Source: CAYNVQ01 sp964400735 (GTDB lineage Bacteria; Acidobacteriota; Aminicenantia; Aminicenantales; Aminicenantaceae). From it: DNA of 64,000 nt. The DNA is taken from positions 248,001 through 312,000 of the forward strand of contig CAYNVQ010000004.1 in the NCBI GenBank assembly GCA_964400735.1, in the 5' to 3' direction. The translations under genes were made by a program, and so were the position numbers. Below, in pieces: positions 9,787-18,687 of the stretch. Numbering within the stretch: position 1 is the stretch's first letter; each line of letters starts with the position of its first letter. The notes under the pieces were generated by a model. It worked only from the letters and a program-made list of their open reading frames with translations. It searched no databases and had not been told where the DNA came from.

Positions 9787-10244
9787 AGATATGAGGGTGT
9801 CCCAAGGTGGAGCGGATGAAGCGTCAATCTAATGTGCAGGGAAATATCTTCGCTCTAGTTCAGATTTTTAGCGCCATTCCTTCACCGTCATTCTCGGCGC
9901 CTGCGGAACTGCGCATGTTAACTCTTTTCACTGGCCCTTTTCCTATGTCTATGTTAATCCAGACCGCCTATCTTTTACATGTTCGTGCTCAATACATCCT
10001 CGGCGACAATATGGGGACGTCCCATTTGGGGATACCCTATATTTCAATATTTGCTTTATATCAATGATAAATTATAGAGTGTCCCTGAATGGAACGTCCC
10101 CTATTGTTACCCTCGCAGGACGGTTCAGGAAGGCTAAATCTTCAATGCCGCTCCGATATTTCCTTGCACCTTGATTTACATGTTATTGCGGTATACTTTG
10201 GGATATAGCCAAAATAAAGAAAGGGAAAAGAAAGGGAAAAATAA
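9787..10244. other. 458-bp intergenic region carrying a degenerate repeat
   Basis: No credible gene was found here. The segment contains short GTGTCCC and GGGGACGTCCC motifs and the degenerate repeat shared with 36161-36349. A short frame from 9807 to 10067 lacks family resemblance and falls mostly inside the repeat, so it was not called. Just before the next gene there is a purine-rich AAAGGGAAAA track that probably serves as ribosome site. Confidence 0.5.
9948..10165 (+). repeat. degenerate intergenic repeat family, copy 1
   Basis: Two exact blocks, TCTATGTTAATC (9948-9959) and TGCTCAATACATCC (9986-9999), recur at 36161 and 36199 with the same 38-base spacing. The similarity resumes at CGTCCCCTATTGTTACCCTC and AGGAAGGCTAAATC (10098-10140), so this copy contains about 80 extra bases in the middle. 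It resembles an old, decayed dispersed repeat rather than a gene. Confidence 0.6.
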
Positions 10245-12254
10245 ATGAAGGAAAGTATCATCGAGATTCGGGGAAGAACCCTGCCCCTTATCTCGCTCAA
10301 CACCTTGATCATAGGAAGCGGTGCGGCGGGATTGAATGCAGCGGTTTGTCTGCACCGCCACGGCCTGGAAGATATCGCCATAGCTTCGGATTTCTGGGGA
10401 GGTGGCACATCCAATAATGCCGGCTCGGATAAACAGACCTACTACAAGCTTGCCCTTTCCGGAGATGCTCCGGATTCGCCAGTGGAGATGGCACAAGATC
10501 TGTTCGAGGGAGGATGCATGCACGGGGATATTGCCCTTTGCGAAGCCATGCACTCTGCCCAAGCTTTTTATAACCTTGTCAGCCTGGGAGTTCCTTTTCC
10601 CCATGACGCTTATGGGGGATATGTCGGATACAAGACAGACCACGATCCAAGGGGAAGGGCCACCTCGGCCGGTCCGCTCACCTCCCATTTGATGTTCGAA
10701 GCCCTGGCCCAAGAGGTGAAGGAAGAAGGGATAAAAGTGTTCGACCGGCATGAGATCGTAGGCCTTCTGGCCACACAAAAGGAAGAAGAATGCCATGTGA
10801 TCGGCGCTATCGCCATCGACACGCGGAACCTGGAGGCCGAAAACCGCGGGTTTGTCCTATTCAATGTGAAGAATATCGTGCTGGCCACAGGAGGTCCGGC
10901 CGGAATCTACAAGACATCTGTGTATCCGGAGAGCCAGGTCGGTTCCCACGGCCTGGCCTTCGCCGTCGGGGCTACAGGCCACAACCTGACCGAATCCCAG
11001 TTCGGACTGGCATCTATCAAATTCCGCTGGAACCTCTCCGGGACCTACCAGCAGGTGATCCCACGCTATTTATCCACGGATAAGAATGTCCAGGACGAGC
11101 GGGAGTTTTTGAATGACTATTTTCCAGATATGGGAAAGCTGGCCACGGCCATATTTCTCAAGGGATACCAGTGGCCCTTCGATCCCAGGAAGGTCGCGAA
11201 CTATGAATCTTCCCTGATCGACATCCTGGTCTTTCAGGAAAAGGTTCTCAAGGGCAGGAGGATTTTTCTGGACTATTCCCGGAATCCGGGCGGAGGAGGG
11301 GGGCTGGAGGATTTTTCGTTAGATCTTCTGGATAAAGAAGCCTATGAATATCTGGAAAAATCTGAGGCTTTGTTAGGGACCCCCATCGAACGGCTGCGAA
11401 AAATGAACCAGCCGGCCATCGATCTTTACAAAACCCACGGGATCGACATCTCCAGAGAATATCTGGAAATCGCGGTATGCGCCCAGCACAATAACGGCGG
11501 ACTCAAGGGAAACATCTGGTGGGAATCCAACGTCAGGCATCTTTTTCCGGTGGGGGAGGTCAACGGCACCCATGGCGTTTACCGGCCGGGAGGTTCGGCC
11601 TTGAATTCCGGGCAGGTGGGAGGCCTGAGGGCTGCGCTTTATATATCCAAACGCTATACTGGAGAACCTTTGAAGGAAAAAGAATTTTTGGATGCAGCTT
11701 TGGGTCAAATCGAAGCAAAATTTGATTTTGCCCGTAATGTTGTCGATCCGCAGCAACAGGATAATACCTTCCTTCGCCAGGCGAAAGAGGAAATCCTGGA
11801 AAGGATGAGCGGTTGTGGCGCCCATATCCGGGATCCGAAGAAGATCGGGGGAGCTGTTGAGAAAGCCTGGGCACTTTATGCCCGACTGAAGAATGAAATA
11901 AAGGTCCCCTCCAGGGTAAAGCTTCCCGAGGCCTTTAAAATACTCGATCTGTGTTTGACCCATGCCCTTTATCTCGAAGCGATTGGGGAATATATGGCCA
12001 AAGGCGGACAAAGCCGCGGTTCTTATCTGGTTTTGAATCCGAAGGGGGCGAGATCCTGTGAGGAGCTCGGAGAAGACTGGAACTTTCTCCTGAATCGGAA
12101 AGATGCCCTGGTGAATCGAAAAATACTGGAAATCTCTTTCGATGATGAGGGCGGAGTTGCAAAGCACTGGGTGGATATCCGTCCCATCCCCGAGCGGGAC
12201 TCCTGGTTCGAAACGATCTGGAACCGCTACCGGAACGATGACATCGTGCAATAG
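10245..12254 (+). CDS. FAD-binding oxidoreductase, succinate dehydrogenase/fumarate reductase flavoprotein type
   Basis: A 669-residue flavoprotein. The N-terminal dinucleotide-binding motif (IIGSGAAGLNAAV, residues ~24-36) and a second FAD motif (NIVLATGGPAGIYKTS) match the FRD/SDH flavoprotein and L-aspartate oxidase fold. GEVNGTHGVYRPGGSALNSGQ in the C-terminal half is the typical ending of the FAD domain. It is cytoplasmic, with no signal peptide. It follows the Old Yellow Enzyme-like gene on the same strand, separated by a repeat-containing gap, so shared transcription is uncertain. Family members reduce or oxidise C-C double bonds next to carboxylates; the residues needed to name a substrate could not be assigned. 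Confidence 0.82.
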   Translation: MKESIIEIRGRTLPLISLNTLIIGSGAAGLNAAVCLHRHGLEDIAIASDFWGGGTSNNAGSDKQTYYKLALSGDAPDSPVEMAQDLFEGGCMHGDIALCEAMHSAQAFYNLVSLGVPFPHDAYGGYVGYKTDHDPRGRATSAGPLTSHLMFEALAQEVKEEGIKVFDRHEIVGLLATQKEEECHVIGAIAIDTRNLEAENRGFVLFNVKNIVLATGGPAGIYKTSVYPESQVGSHGLAFAVGATGHNLTESQFGLASIKFRWNLSGTYQQVIPRYLSTDKNVQDEREFLNDYFPDMGKLATAIFLKGYQWPFDPRKVANYESSLIDILVFQEKVLKGRRIFLDYSRNPGGGGGLEDFSLDLLDKEAYEYLEKSEALLGTPIERLRKMNQPAIDLYKTHGIDISREYLEIAVCAQHNNGGLKGNIWWESNVRHLFPVGEVNGTHGVYRPGGSALNSGQVGGLRAALYISKRYTGEPLKEKEFLDAALGQIEAKFDFARNVVDPQQQDNTFLRQAKEEILERMSGCGAHIRDPKKIGGAVEKAWALYARLKNEIKVPSRVKLPEAFKILDLCLTHALYLEAIGEYMAKGGQSRGSYLVLNPKGARSCEELGEDWNFLLNRKDALVNRKILEISFDDEGGVAKHWVDIRPIPERDSWFETIWNRYRNDDIVQ

Positions 12255-12284
12255 AGAAAGGAAAATAGAGAATAAGGAGGCAAT

Positions 12285-13016
12285 ATGTGCTTTAAAAAAT
12301 TCATTTCCTCGCTTTTGCTCATGGCATTTCTGACTCTTTGCTGGACCTTTCTTGCGGCTGACGACCACATCGTCGAAGAAAGGACGCGTACCTATATGGG
12401 CCGCACGATACCTTCCATGACCTCTGAGATCTGGATCGGGGAAAACAAAATGTGTTACCAGGGCCGTTCCTTCAATTTTATCTACCGCTATGACCTCAAG
12501 AAAAGATACTCCATCAACCTCAGGAACAAAAAATATCTGGAGGAACCGCTGGAGGAATCCTCACAGACAGCCGAGAAAGAGAAAACCAGAATCCAGACGC
12601 TGGGTTTCGACTATGAGCCCGTCTATGATTGGATCGTCACAAAAACAAATGAGGAGAAGATCATTGACGGGCACAAGTGCAGACTCTACGTCCTGGAGGG
12701 TGACGCTGACTATGCCGAGGAAAAACGCGAACTCTGGATCGCCCAGGATGTTCCGATCGATCTTGACCGTTATTTTGAATTCGTCGTCAAGCCCGGCCTC
12801 GATGAGGAATGGATCAAAATCTACGAAAAAAATCCGGAATTGAAGCATTCCGTCACGCTGGAAAGCCAGACCCTCACCGAGCCTCCGATAGCGCCGACCA
12901 TGACCTGGAAAAGCAAGATAACCACGATCGAATCCGCTGAGCCAGCCGAAGGGCTTTACGAGCTTCCCGAGGGCTTCCAGAAGGTGGAAACCGAAGAAGA
13001 ACTCTATGGCCGTTGA
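12285..13016 (+). CDS. exported protein of unknown function (DUF4412-like)
   Basis: A 243-residue protein with a clear N-terminal signal sequence (FKKFISSLLLMAFLTLCWTF, cleaved near residue 25). The mature part resembles small beta-rich periplasmic proteins of the DUF4412 type: RTYMGRTIPSMTSEIWIGENK, then a central region with repeated Glu/Tyr and DWIVTKTNEEKIIDGHKC. An AAGGAGG five bases before the ATG fixes the start. It is followed after 13 bases by a secreted metallopeptidase gene, so the two are probably co-expressed. Function unknown; the DUF4412 resemblance is tentative. Confidence 0.75.
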   Translation: MCFKKFISSLLLMAFLTLCWTFLAADDHIVEERTRTYMGRTIPSMTSEIWIGENKMCYQGRSFNFIYRYDLKKRYSINLRNKKYLEEPLEESSQTAEKEKTRIQTLGFDYEPVYDWIVTKTNEEKIIDGHKCRLYVLEGDADYAEEKRELWIAQDVPIDLDRYFEFVVKPGLDEEWIKIYEKNPELKHSVTLESQTLTEPPIAPTMTWKSKITTIESAEPAEGLYELPEGFQKVETEEELYGR

Positions 13017-13029
13017 AAGGGAGGAAAAA

Positions 13030-14598
13030 ATGAAAATCAGAAGATACAAAAATGTCATCATCCTGGCTTCATTCCTCAATCTGCTCATTCCGCTCTACCC
13101 TCGTGATGCCTACGAGCTGCCTGAAGTCATGAAGATCGACCTCAAACGCCTGGAGGAAACCTGGAACGTTCTGGACCGGTTTGCTGAGAAAATCTGGCCG
13201 GGATGGGATAACTACCACGATGTCCCTTTTCGATTCTCTTACCCCAACGGAGTGGAAATGCTGGTCGGCCATCCGGACCCGCCTGACAGTTTCGTGCTGC
13301 TGAGCGGCGTAGAAGTCCAAGGAAAAAAAGTTTATGTCGACCGCCACAAGGAAATTCCTCTGGAGATGAAACCGCCGATGGGAGGGGGCGGAGGTGTCCT
13401 GCCCTATGGGAAAAGCGAGCCGATTACCATCGTGGACTTGCACATCTCTTCCTACAGGGATGAAGAGACGAAAGAGGAAAAAAAGGCGTCTCTTCCGGAA
13501 GAATTCCGGTATGCCGGCGACAAGCAGATAATCACCAACATCCACGAGCTTTTTCACTGTTTTCAACGCACAGTCTATCGCTATCGGTTTGGAAACTTTA
13601 GATGCAACCCGGATGCCAACTATGCCGTCTACGCTGAGATCGAGGGGATAGCCTTGGAAAAAGCCTATCTGGAAAAGGATGAGGAAGAAGCCAAAAAGTA
13701 TTTAAAAGATTTCATCGTGGCCCGGGAATTGAAGAGGAAGGACCTCCTGGAAAGGGAACGAAATCAAGAATCCGAAGACGACCTTATGGAGGGAACGGCT
13801 GTTTATTCCGAGACCATGGCCCTGCAGTTGATGAAAAAAGGATACAAACCGCTTATCTCGAAGGAGAATGATCCGTATTTTTTCGGCTTTCGATACGTGG
13901 ACGAAATGCTCGAGCAAAAGCTCGAATTTCTTCGAGAGCAGCGAAAAATCAGCCTGGACAGTCGGGGTAAATGCTATCCCTATGGATGCTTTCAGGCTTT
14001 GCTTCTCTCCCGCTTCTTTCCGGGCTGGCAGGAAAATTTTTTTAAGGAACAGAAACTTCTTGATCAATTCCTTTCAGAGAACCTGCCCTTGACAGATGAG
14101 GAAAAAGAGAAGATCGCTGAGGGATTGAAAACCCGATACGATTTTGCCGAAATCTCCGAGCGCCACACGAACCGGATCTCTCAAAGGGACAACGCCTATG
14201 AAATGATTCAGGCCCGCAAAGGCAGAGTTTACGTGATCAATTTCAAGCCCACCGGAGAGTATCTTTATCCGAAGGGATATGGCGAGTCGTTCAAGGTGGG
14301 GCTGATAAATATCTACCCGGAGGGAATCGAGAAAGTCGAAATCCAGGAGGTGCTTTTCGCGGGAGAAAAGACACCGATCATCCAGGACCAGCTTTTTTAC
14401 ATCAAGTGGATAGACACGGAAGCCTCTCCCGGAGAAAAGGGCTATGACGTGATTTTCAGCCGACAGGAAGGTGAGGATGTATTTTATGATGCCGAAGTGA
14501 AAACCAGAGGTTTTGTCCTCAGAGCGCCCAAAATTCAAATCAAAGACCGGCAATCCCGGGTTAAGATCACAGTTCTATCGAAAATAAAGACAGATTGA
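13030..14598 (+). CDS. secreted HEXXH metallopeptidase-like protein
   Basis: A 522-residue exported protein. A signal sequence covers residues ~6-24 (YKNVIILASFLNLLIPLYP). The zinc-peptidase motif HELFH is at residues 172-176, followed ~30 residues later by AEIEGIALEKA and further on by LMEGTAVYSE, either of which could supply the third (Glu) zinc ligand of a gluzincin. The C-terminal third (from ~residue 385) is beta-rich. ATG 13030 is chosen over the in-frame ATG at 13006 because GGGAGG lies immediately upstream and the signal peptide starts there. It forms a pair with the preceding exported protein. Catalytic activity is inferred from the motif; the protease family could not be named. Confidence 0.72.
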   Translation: MKIRRYKNVIILASFLNLLIPLYPRDAYELPEVMKIDLKRLEETWNVLDRFAEKIWPGWDNYHDVPFRFSYPNGVEMLVGHPDPPDSFVLLSGVEVQGKKVYVDRHKEIPLEMKPPMGGGGGVLPYGKSEPITIVDLHISSYRDEETKEEKKASLPEEFRYAGDKQIITNIHELFHCFQRTVYRYRFGNFRCNPDANYAVYAEIEGIALEKAYLEKDEEEAKKYLKDFIVARELKRKDLLERERNQESEDDLMEGTAVYSETMALQLMKKGYKPLISKENDPYFFGFRYVDEMLEQKLEFLREQRKISLDSRGKCYPYGCFQALLLSRFFPGWQENFFKEQKLLDQFLSENLPLTDEEKEKIAEGLKTRYDFAEISERHTNRISQRDNAYEMIQARKGRVYVINFKPTGEYLYPKGYGESFKVGLINIYPEGIEKVEIQEVLFAGEKTPIIQDQLFYIKWIDTEASPGEKGYDVIFSRQEGEDVFYDAEVKTRGFVLRAPKIQIKDRQSRVKITVLSKIKTD

Positions 14599-14670
14599 TT
14601 TGCCTGAACTATTCATAAAAAATGCCGATGCCATTTCATGGGCCACTTCCTTGCCCATCCTTTAATGTAA

Positions 14671-14719
14671 GGGGGGGGTGGGTTGGTGGTGGAGTGGGTT
14701 GGCCTTGACTCGTGAATAA
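14671..14719 (+). repeat. second copy of the G-rich / TTGACTCGTGAATAA module
   Basis: A G-rich stretch (14671-14702) is followed by CTTGACTCGTGAATAA (14704-14719), an exact 16-base inverted match to 8104-8119. The flanking CCTGG or its complement is shared too. The G-rich part is shorter and less regular than the copy near 8.1 kb. It lies 42 bases upstream of the hydrolase start at 14761, in the same orientation relative to that gene as the first copy is to the phosphatase gene. Confidence 0.75.
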
Positions 14720-14760
14720 CCCAGGTCTGTCAATCAAATGAAATAAACGAAGGAGATAAA

Positions 14761-15903
14761 ATGGCGGCTTTTTTAAGCATTTTTGGCTGGATCCTCGGAG
14801 TGATCTTCATGTTTGTCGCCCTTTTGATGCTGGGCATGGGAGGACGAATTCAATTCTTTCTCATTCTGCTTATTGCGTTGATCTTCCTTCCTCCGATCAG
14901 AGCGCTGATACGGAAAACGATTCAGACGCCAATCCCTTGGTGGGCCTTTGGAATTACGGTCGTACTTCTAGCGGTTGGTGTGATACTGAGTTTTGTGCTC
15001 AACCCAGCGAAATCCATCTATAAATCGCCGAAATATGAAGAAACCCTTATGAAGATTTACGATGCCCGTCTTGCAGAATGGCCTGTTCCTTATAAAAGCG
15101 TTTTCATCGACACAAAATACGGGAAAATCCATGTTATCGTGAGCGGACCTGATGACGGATATCCTGTTCTGCTCATGAATGCTTCCGCACTCTCTGGATG
15201 GTCGTGGATTTATAATGTCGGTGCCTTGAACGGGAAATACCGGACATATGCTATCGACAATATCGGCGAGGGCGGGAAGAACAAAATGACCGCGCCGGGC
15301 AATATTCCCAAAACCGGAAAGGAAATCGCCGACTTCTATACAGAAATCACGAATGAGCTGGGTGTCACAAAGGCTCATGTGATCGGCGCTTCGATAGGAG
15401 GCTATATCGGCACCAATTATGCGATGTATGCCCCTGATAGAGTGAACAAACTTGTCCTGCTGGGTTCTATGGGTTACGGTTCCACCAACAAGACAGTGAT
15501 AGCCATGACGCTGGCCCAGGGTTTCCCCATAAAACCGGTTCAAGAAGCCACCTTCCGGTGGGCATTCGGGGACGATCCGAAAGTGAGCCGAAGCTTTGGA
15601 GAGTGGTTCCGTATCACGATGAAAGGCCTTATGCCTACTCCGATTCCGCCAAAGAGCTTGCGGCCAGAGGATCTCCAGAAAATCAAAGCGCCCACGCTCG
15701 CCTATTTTGGGACCAACGATGGAGTTATCGGTGATGCAGAGAAAGCGAAACAACTGGCAGAGAATATTCCCGATGTCAGAGTCGCTATCGTGGAATCAGG
15801 ACACATAATCGGTGTCGAATTGGCCGATAGGGTCAATGCCGAAATTGTCGATTTTTTCGACGAGAATGAAAATAAAGATAAAGATGCGAAAAATGGCGAA
15901 TAG
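14761..15903 (+). CDS. membrane-anchored alpha/beta hydrolase
   Basis: A 380-residue alpha/beta-fold hydrolase with about three N-terminal membrane helices (residues ~5-27, 30-47 and 58-80) and a catalytic domain outside them. The nucleophile elbow is GASIGG with Ser211, and ESGHII provides the general-base His348; FGTNDGVIGD carries the probable acidic residue. GAAGGAGATAAA directly precedes the ATG. An ~125-bp duplicate of its codons ~89-130 lies at 18688-18813. The substrate (ester, amide or lactone) cannot be read from the sequence. Confidence 0.85.
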   Translation: MAAFLSIFGWILGVIFMFVALLMLGMGGRIQFFLILLIALIFLPPIRALIRKTIQTPIPWWAFGITVVLLAVGVILSFVLNPAKSIYKSPKYEETLMKIYDARLAEWPVPYKSVFIDTKYGKIHVIVSGPDDGYPVLLMNASALSGWSWIYNVGALNGKYRTYAIDNIGEGGKNKMTAPGNIPKTGKEIADFYTEITNELGVTKAHVIGASIGGYIGTNYAMYAPDRVNKLVLLGSMGYGSTNKTVIAMTLAQGFPIKPVQEATFRWAFGDDPKVSRSFGEWFRITMKGLMPTPIPPKSLRPEDLQKIKAPTLAYFGTNDGVIGDAEKAKQLAENIPDVRVAIVESGHIIGVELADRVNAEIVDFFDENENKDKDAKNGE

Positions 15904-16162
15904 ATAAATAAGTAAAGTGTCCCCAATTTATTAGAAACGAGACTCAGATTCACGAAGGAACCACTCGAAATAATAAAAGAACACACGGCAAAACACAGTG
16001 TGTTCCGCTTGACGCTGCCAGTAGATCCCTTGCTTTACTTGGCGCTTGCGGAGGCGGGGAAAGGGCCATCGATTCTCTAGGATAGGCAGAACAATCGCTG
16101 GAATTTGTAACCTTCCTTTTCTTCGTGCATATTATAGTCGGAGAAGATTTCCAAGGTAGCTT
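15904..16162. other. intergenic region before the sigma-factor operon
   Basis: No gene seen. It starts with a GTGTCCCCAATTT motif of the kind often found as debris of transposon-associated repeats, and contains a small hairpin (AACACAC 15980-15986 with GTGTGTT 15998-16004) lacking a T tract. A weak TTGTAA (16105-16110) and TATTAT (16130-16135) pair, 19 bases apart, lies 27 bases before the sigma-factor start. Confidence 0.4.
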
Positions 16163-16660
16163 ATGATCAACTTCAAGGGTTTGTACCAGTCTTACGTGGA
16201 TGAAGTCTATCGCTTTGCGCTTTGGCTTGCGGGTAATCGTTCGGAGGCAGAGGATATCACTTCTGAGACCTTTATTCGCGCTTGGGTACACAAAAGAAAG
16301 ATTCGCACAGAGACGCTCAAGGCCTATCTCTTCACCATCTCAAGGAATATTTATTTGCAGCATCAGAGGAAGAAAAAGCGCCATGCTGTACTTGAGGATA
16401 TCTATCCTGATCCTGCTCCAGGTCCGGATAAACAAATGGAATCACAAATCAAATTACAGAAAGTTCAAGAAGAGCTTCAGGCATTGCCTGAGATTGACCG
16501 AACAGCTTTTGTTTTGCGCGTTCAGCATGAATTACCCTATGCTGAGATTGCCCGTGTCCTAAAATTATCTCTAACAGCAGCTAAAGTAAAGGTGTATCGT
16601 GTTCGCAAAAGGTTGATCGCTACATGTGTCGAAAAGGAGGTATATCAATCATGGAAATAA
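16163..16660 (+). CDS. ECF-type RNA polymerase sigma-70 factor
   Basis: A 165-residue group 4 sigma factor. Region 2 spans residues ~7-75 (VYRFALWLAGNRSEAEDITSE then AYLFTISRNIYLQHQRKKK). Region 4 spans ~105-160 (LPEIDRTAFVLRVQHELPY followed by EIARVLKLSLTAAKVKVYR, a helix-turn-helix). It would redirect RNA polymerase to an ECF promoter set in response to an envelope signal. Its end overlaps the start of the anti-sigma gene by 10 bases, so the two are translationally coupled. Autoregulation is likely but no clear ECF promoter was identified upstream. Confidence 0.92.
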   Translation: MINFKGLYQSYVDEVYRFALWLAGNRSEAEDITSETFIRAWVHKRKIRTETLKAYLFTISRNIYLQHQRKKKRHAVLEDIYPDPAPGPDKQMESQIKLQKVQEELQALPEIDRTAFVLRVQHELPYAEIARVLKLSLTAAKVKVYRVRKRLIATCVEKEVYQSWK

Positions 16661-16953
16661 CACGAAATGTCATCCTTGATCTGTTGCCGCTGTATTTGGC
16701 AAATGAAGTGAGTGTCGATACCCGAGCCCTTGTGGAGAAATACCTAGAAACTGACTCAGAGCTCGCTAACGTAGCGAGACAATTAGCACACATGGAAAAG
16801 CCGAGAGAAATTCCTGTTCCGCTTTCCCAGGATGATCAGATGATTGCCTACAGGAAAGCCAAGCGGCGGCAATTTCTGTTCGCTATCATCTTGGCGGGAG
16901 TGCTTTCCATCCTGGCTATTTCTGTGTTGATGTTTTTTCTCAGTCCATCATGA
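16651..16953 (+). CDS. putative membrane anti-sigma factor
   Basis: A 100-residue protein immediately after the sigma factor. The N-terminal half (ITRNVILDLLPLYLANEVS, with TRALVEKYL) resembles the anti-sigma fold that binds ECF sigma factors, and one membrane helix lies at residues ~72-95. It lacks the His-x3-Cys-x2-Cys zinc motif of ZAS-type anti-sigmas: there is no cysteine in the protein. The start is set at 16651 because AAAGGAGG (16633-16640) precedes it; the in-frame ATG at 16624 lies inside the sigma gene without such a site. Its stop overlaps the next gene's start. Confidence 0.75.
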   Translation: MEITRNVILDLLPLYLANEVSVDTRALVEKYLETDSELANVARQLAHMEKPREIPVPLSQDDQMIAYRKAKRRQFLFAIILAGVLSILAISVLMFFLSPS

Positions 16954-18389
16954 TGTCTTTCGTATTGTTACTCACGATGGGATTGTCTCTTCTCAATCCT
17001 GTTCAGGCGTCTGTCCTCCCGAATAAAGACATTGAAGGTATCTGGCAGGGAACCTTGAAGTTTTCCGGGATCGAGTTAAGAATCATTTTCACGATTTCTC
17101 GAAGTCCGGATGACAAACTCACGGCTGCCTATGATGTTCCGGAACAGGATGCGATCGATGTGCCGGTTGATAGTATGACTTTTGATGACGGATACGTGCG
17201 CATTGAAATAATCCCTATCCAAGGCGTTTTTGAAGGAAAGCTCTCAGAGGACAAGCAAAAGATCGACGGGAACTGGATACAGAGCGGTATGACGTTGCCT
17301 CTTGTGCTTGAACGTACTCATAAGAAAATTGAAATCAAACGGCCGCAGGAACCTCAAGAACCGTTTCCTTACAAGACTGAGGACGTTGCTTATATGAACA
17401 TAGATGCCGGGATTACGCTTGCCGGAACCCTCACATTACCTTCTACAGAGGGAAGATTCCCAGCAGTCCTGTTCCTTTCCGGTTCCGGCGCACAGGACCG
17501 CGACGAGGCGGTTTTCGGTCACCGCCCTTTTTTGGTGCTGGCAGACTATCTGACACGACGCGGCATAGCTGTTTTGCGTGTGGATGACCGGGGAGTAGGC
17601 GGTTCGAACGGAAACTTCGATAAAGCGACAGCCGAGGACTATGTTTCGGATGCGATGGCGGGTCTAGCTTATCTCAGGAGCCGAAAGGAGATCAATCAGG
17701 AATTGATGGGATTGGTCGGCCACAGCGAGGGAGGTATGATCGCATCAATGGTGGCTGTCCGTTCGCCCGATATTACATTCATTGTCCTGATTGCCAGCCC
17801 TGGTTTGGCCATAAAAGAAATGGAATTCTCAGAACAAGCTAGGATTTTAAAAGCAAAAGGAGCAAGTGACGACCTTATCGCAAGAAACCGGGTGCTGCAA
17901 GAAAGCCTGTTTGCAGTGATAAATCAGGATTCCGATAGCAACGTTGTACGGGATGAATTCACATCTCTTATAACAGAATTTTTCAACGGGCTAAGCGAGG
18001 AGGAAAAAAAGATAGCAGGCTTATCTGAAGAAAATCTGAAATTCCGTATTCATGATCAGTTTCAGAGGTTGTGCTCTCCTTGGTTTCGTTATTACCTGGA
18101 TTATGATCCGGGAAAGGTGTTGAAAAAAGTCACATGCCCTGTACTTGCCGTAAACGGAGAAAAAGATGTGCAAGTGACACCCAAAGAAAACCTGGAGGCC
18201 ATCGGAAGGGCACTCAAAACCGGGGGAAACAAAAATTACACTGTTCAAGAACTTCCTGGCTTGAATCATCTATTACAGACTGCTGAAACCGGGAATATTT
18301 CTGAGTACGGAAAGATCGAAGAGACCATGTCGCCAACCGCTTTGCAAATAATCGGCGACTGGATTCTAGAACGGATAGTAAGCCGCTAA
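16950..18389 (+). CDS. secreted serine hydrolase, alpha/beta fold (S9/dienelactone-type)
   Basis: A 479-residue exported hydrolase. A signal sequence covers residues 1-20 (SFVLLLTMGLSLLNPVQA). A beta-rich N-terminal domain (IEGIWQGTLKFSGIELRI) precedes the hydrolase domain that starts near residue 150. The nucleophile elbow is GHSEGG with Ser259; the oxyanion region is LFLSGSGAQDRDE, and NGEKDVQV and GLNHLLQ carry the probable Asp and His. The start overlaps the anti-sigma stop (ATGATG), so it belongs to the sigma operon and is a likely effector of that response. Whether it cuts peptides or esters is not clear. Confidence 0.85.
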   Translation: MMSFVLLLTMGLSLLNPVQASVLPNKDIEGIWQGTLKFSGIELRIIFTISRSPDDKLTAAYDVPEQDAIDVPVDSMTFDDGYVRIEIIPIQGVFEGKLSEDKQKIDGNWIQSGMTLPLVLERTHKKIEIKRPQEPQEPFPYKTEDVAYMNIDAGITLAGTLTLPSTEGRFPAVLFLSGSGAQDRDEAVFGHRPFLVLADYLTRRGIAVLRVDDRGVGGSNGNFDKATAEDYVSDAMAGLAYLRSRKEINQELMGLVGHSEGGMIASMVAVRSPDITFIVLIASPGLAIKEMEFSEQARILKAKGASDDLIARNRVLQESLFAVINQDSDSNVVRDEFTSLITEFFNGLSEEEKKIAGLSEENLKFRIHDQFQRLCSPWFRYYLDYDPGKVLKKVTCPVLAVNGEKDVQVTPKENLEAIGRALKTGGNKNYTVQELPGLNHLLQTAETGNISEYGKIEETMSPTALQIIGDWILERIVSR

Positions 18390-18491
18390 TCTATATTCAT
18401 TCCGAATGGACCAAATCATCCAAAACTTTCAAACCATGCGGCTTGAAATAGACTCTTCTCTTGAGTCGGCATTAAGCAACCAAAAAAGGCT

Positions 18492-18640
18492 TTAAAAATA
18501 TTCTCCTTTCTCCTTGGCTTCCATCAGGAGATCCTGTCGATCGTCTTCGGTCCTTCGATAAAAATAGATGATGCTCATCTGGCCGTCACACGAAGGATAG
18601 ATCAATGGATCCACCTCATACACCTCATAGGGATTATCTC
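18492..18640 (-). pseudogene. C-terminal remnant resembling an IS91-family (Y2) transposase
   Basis: Translating the minus strand gives VYEVDPLIYPSCDGQMSIIY followed by a short charged tail and a stop at 18492. This closely resembles the end of IS91/IS801-type transposases (pattern YEVDPL-x-CP-x-C-x-G-x-M-x-II), with the first zinc-ligand Cys replaced by Tyr. Nothing upstream in that frame belongs to a transposase: the frame runs into the antisense of the hydrolase fragment. It is therefore read as a decayed fragment. The family match is from memory of the motif, not a search. Confidence 0.55.
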
Positions 18641-18687
18641 GGCCTAGCCCTTGGCTGTTAAGGAAAAAGTGATAATCGCCAATTTGC

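Noticed and set aside
9807..10067. 86-residue plus-strand frame after the Old Yellow Enzyme gene
   Set aside because: It overlaps the degenerate intergenic repeat and shows no protein-like conservation or ribosome site.
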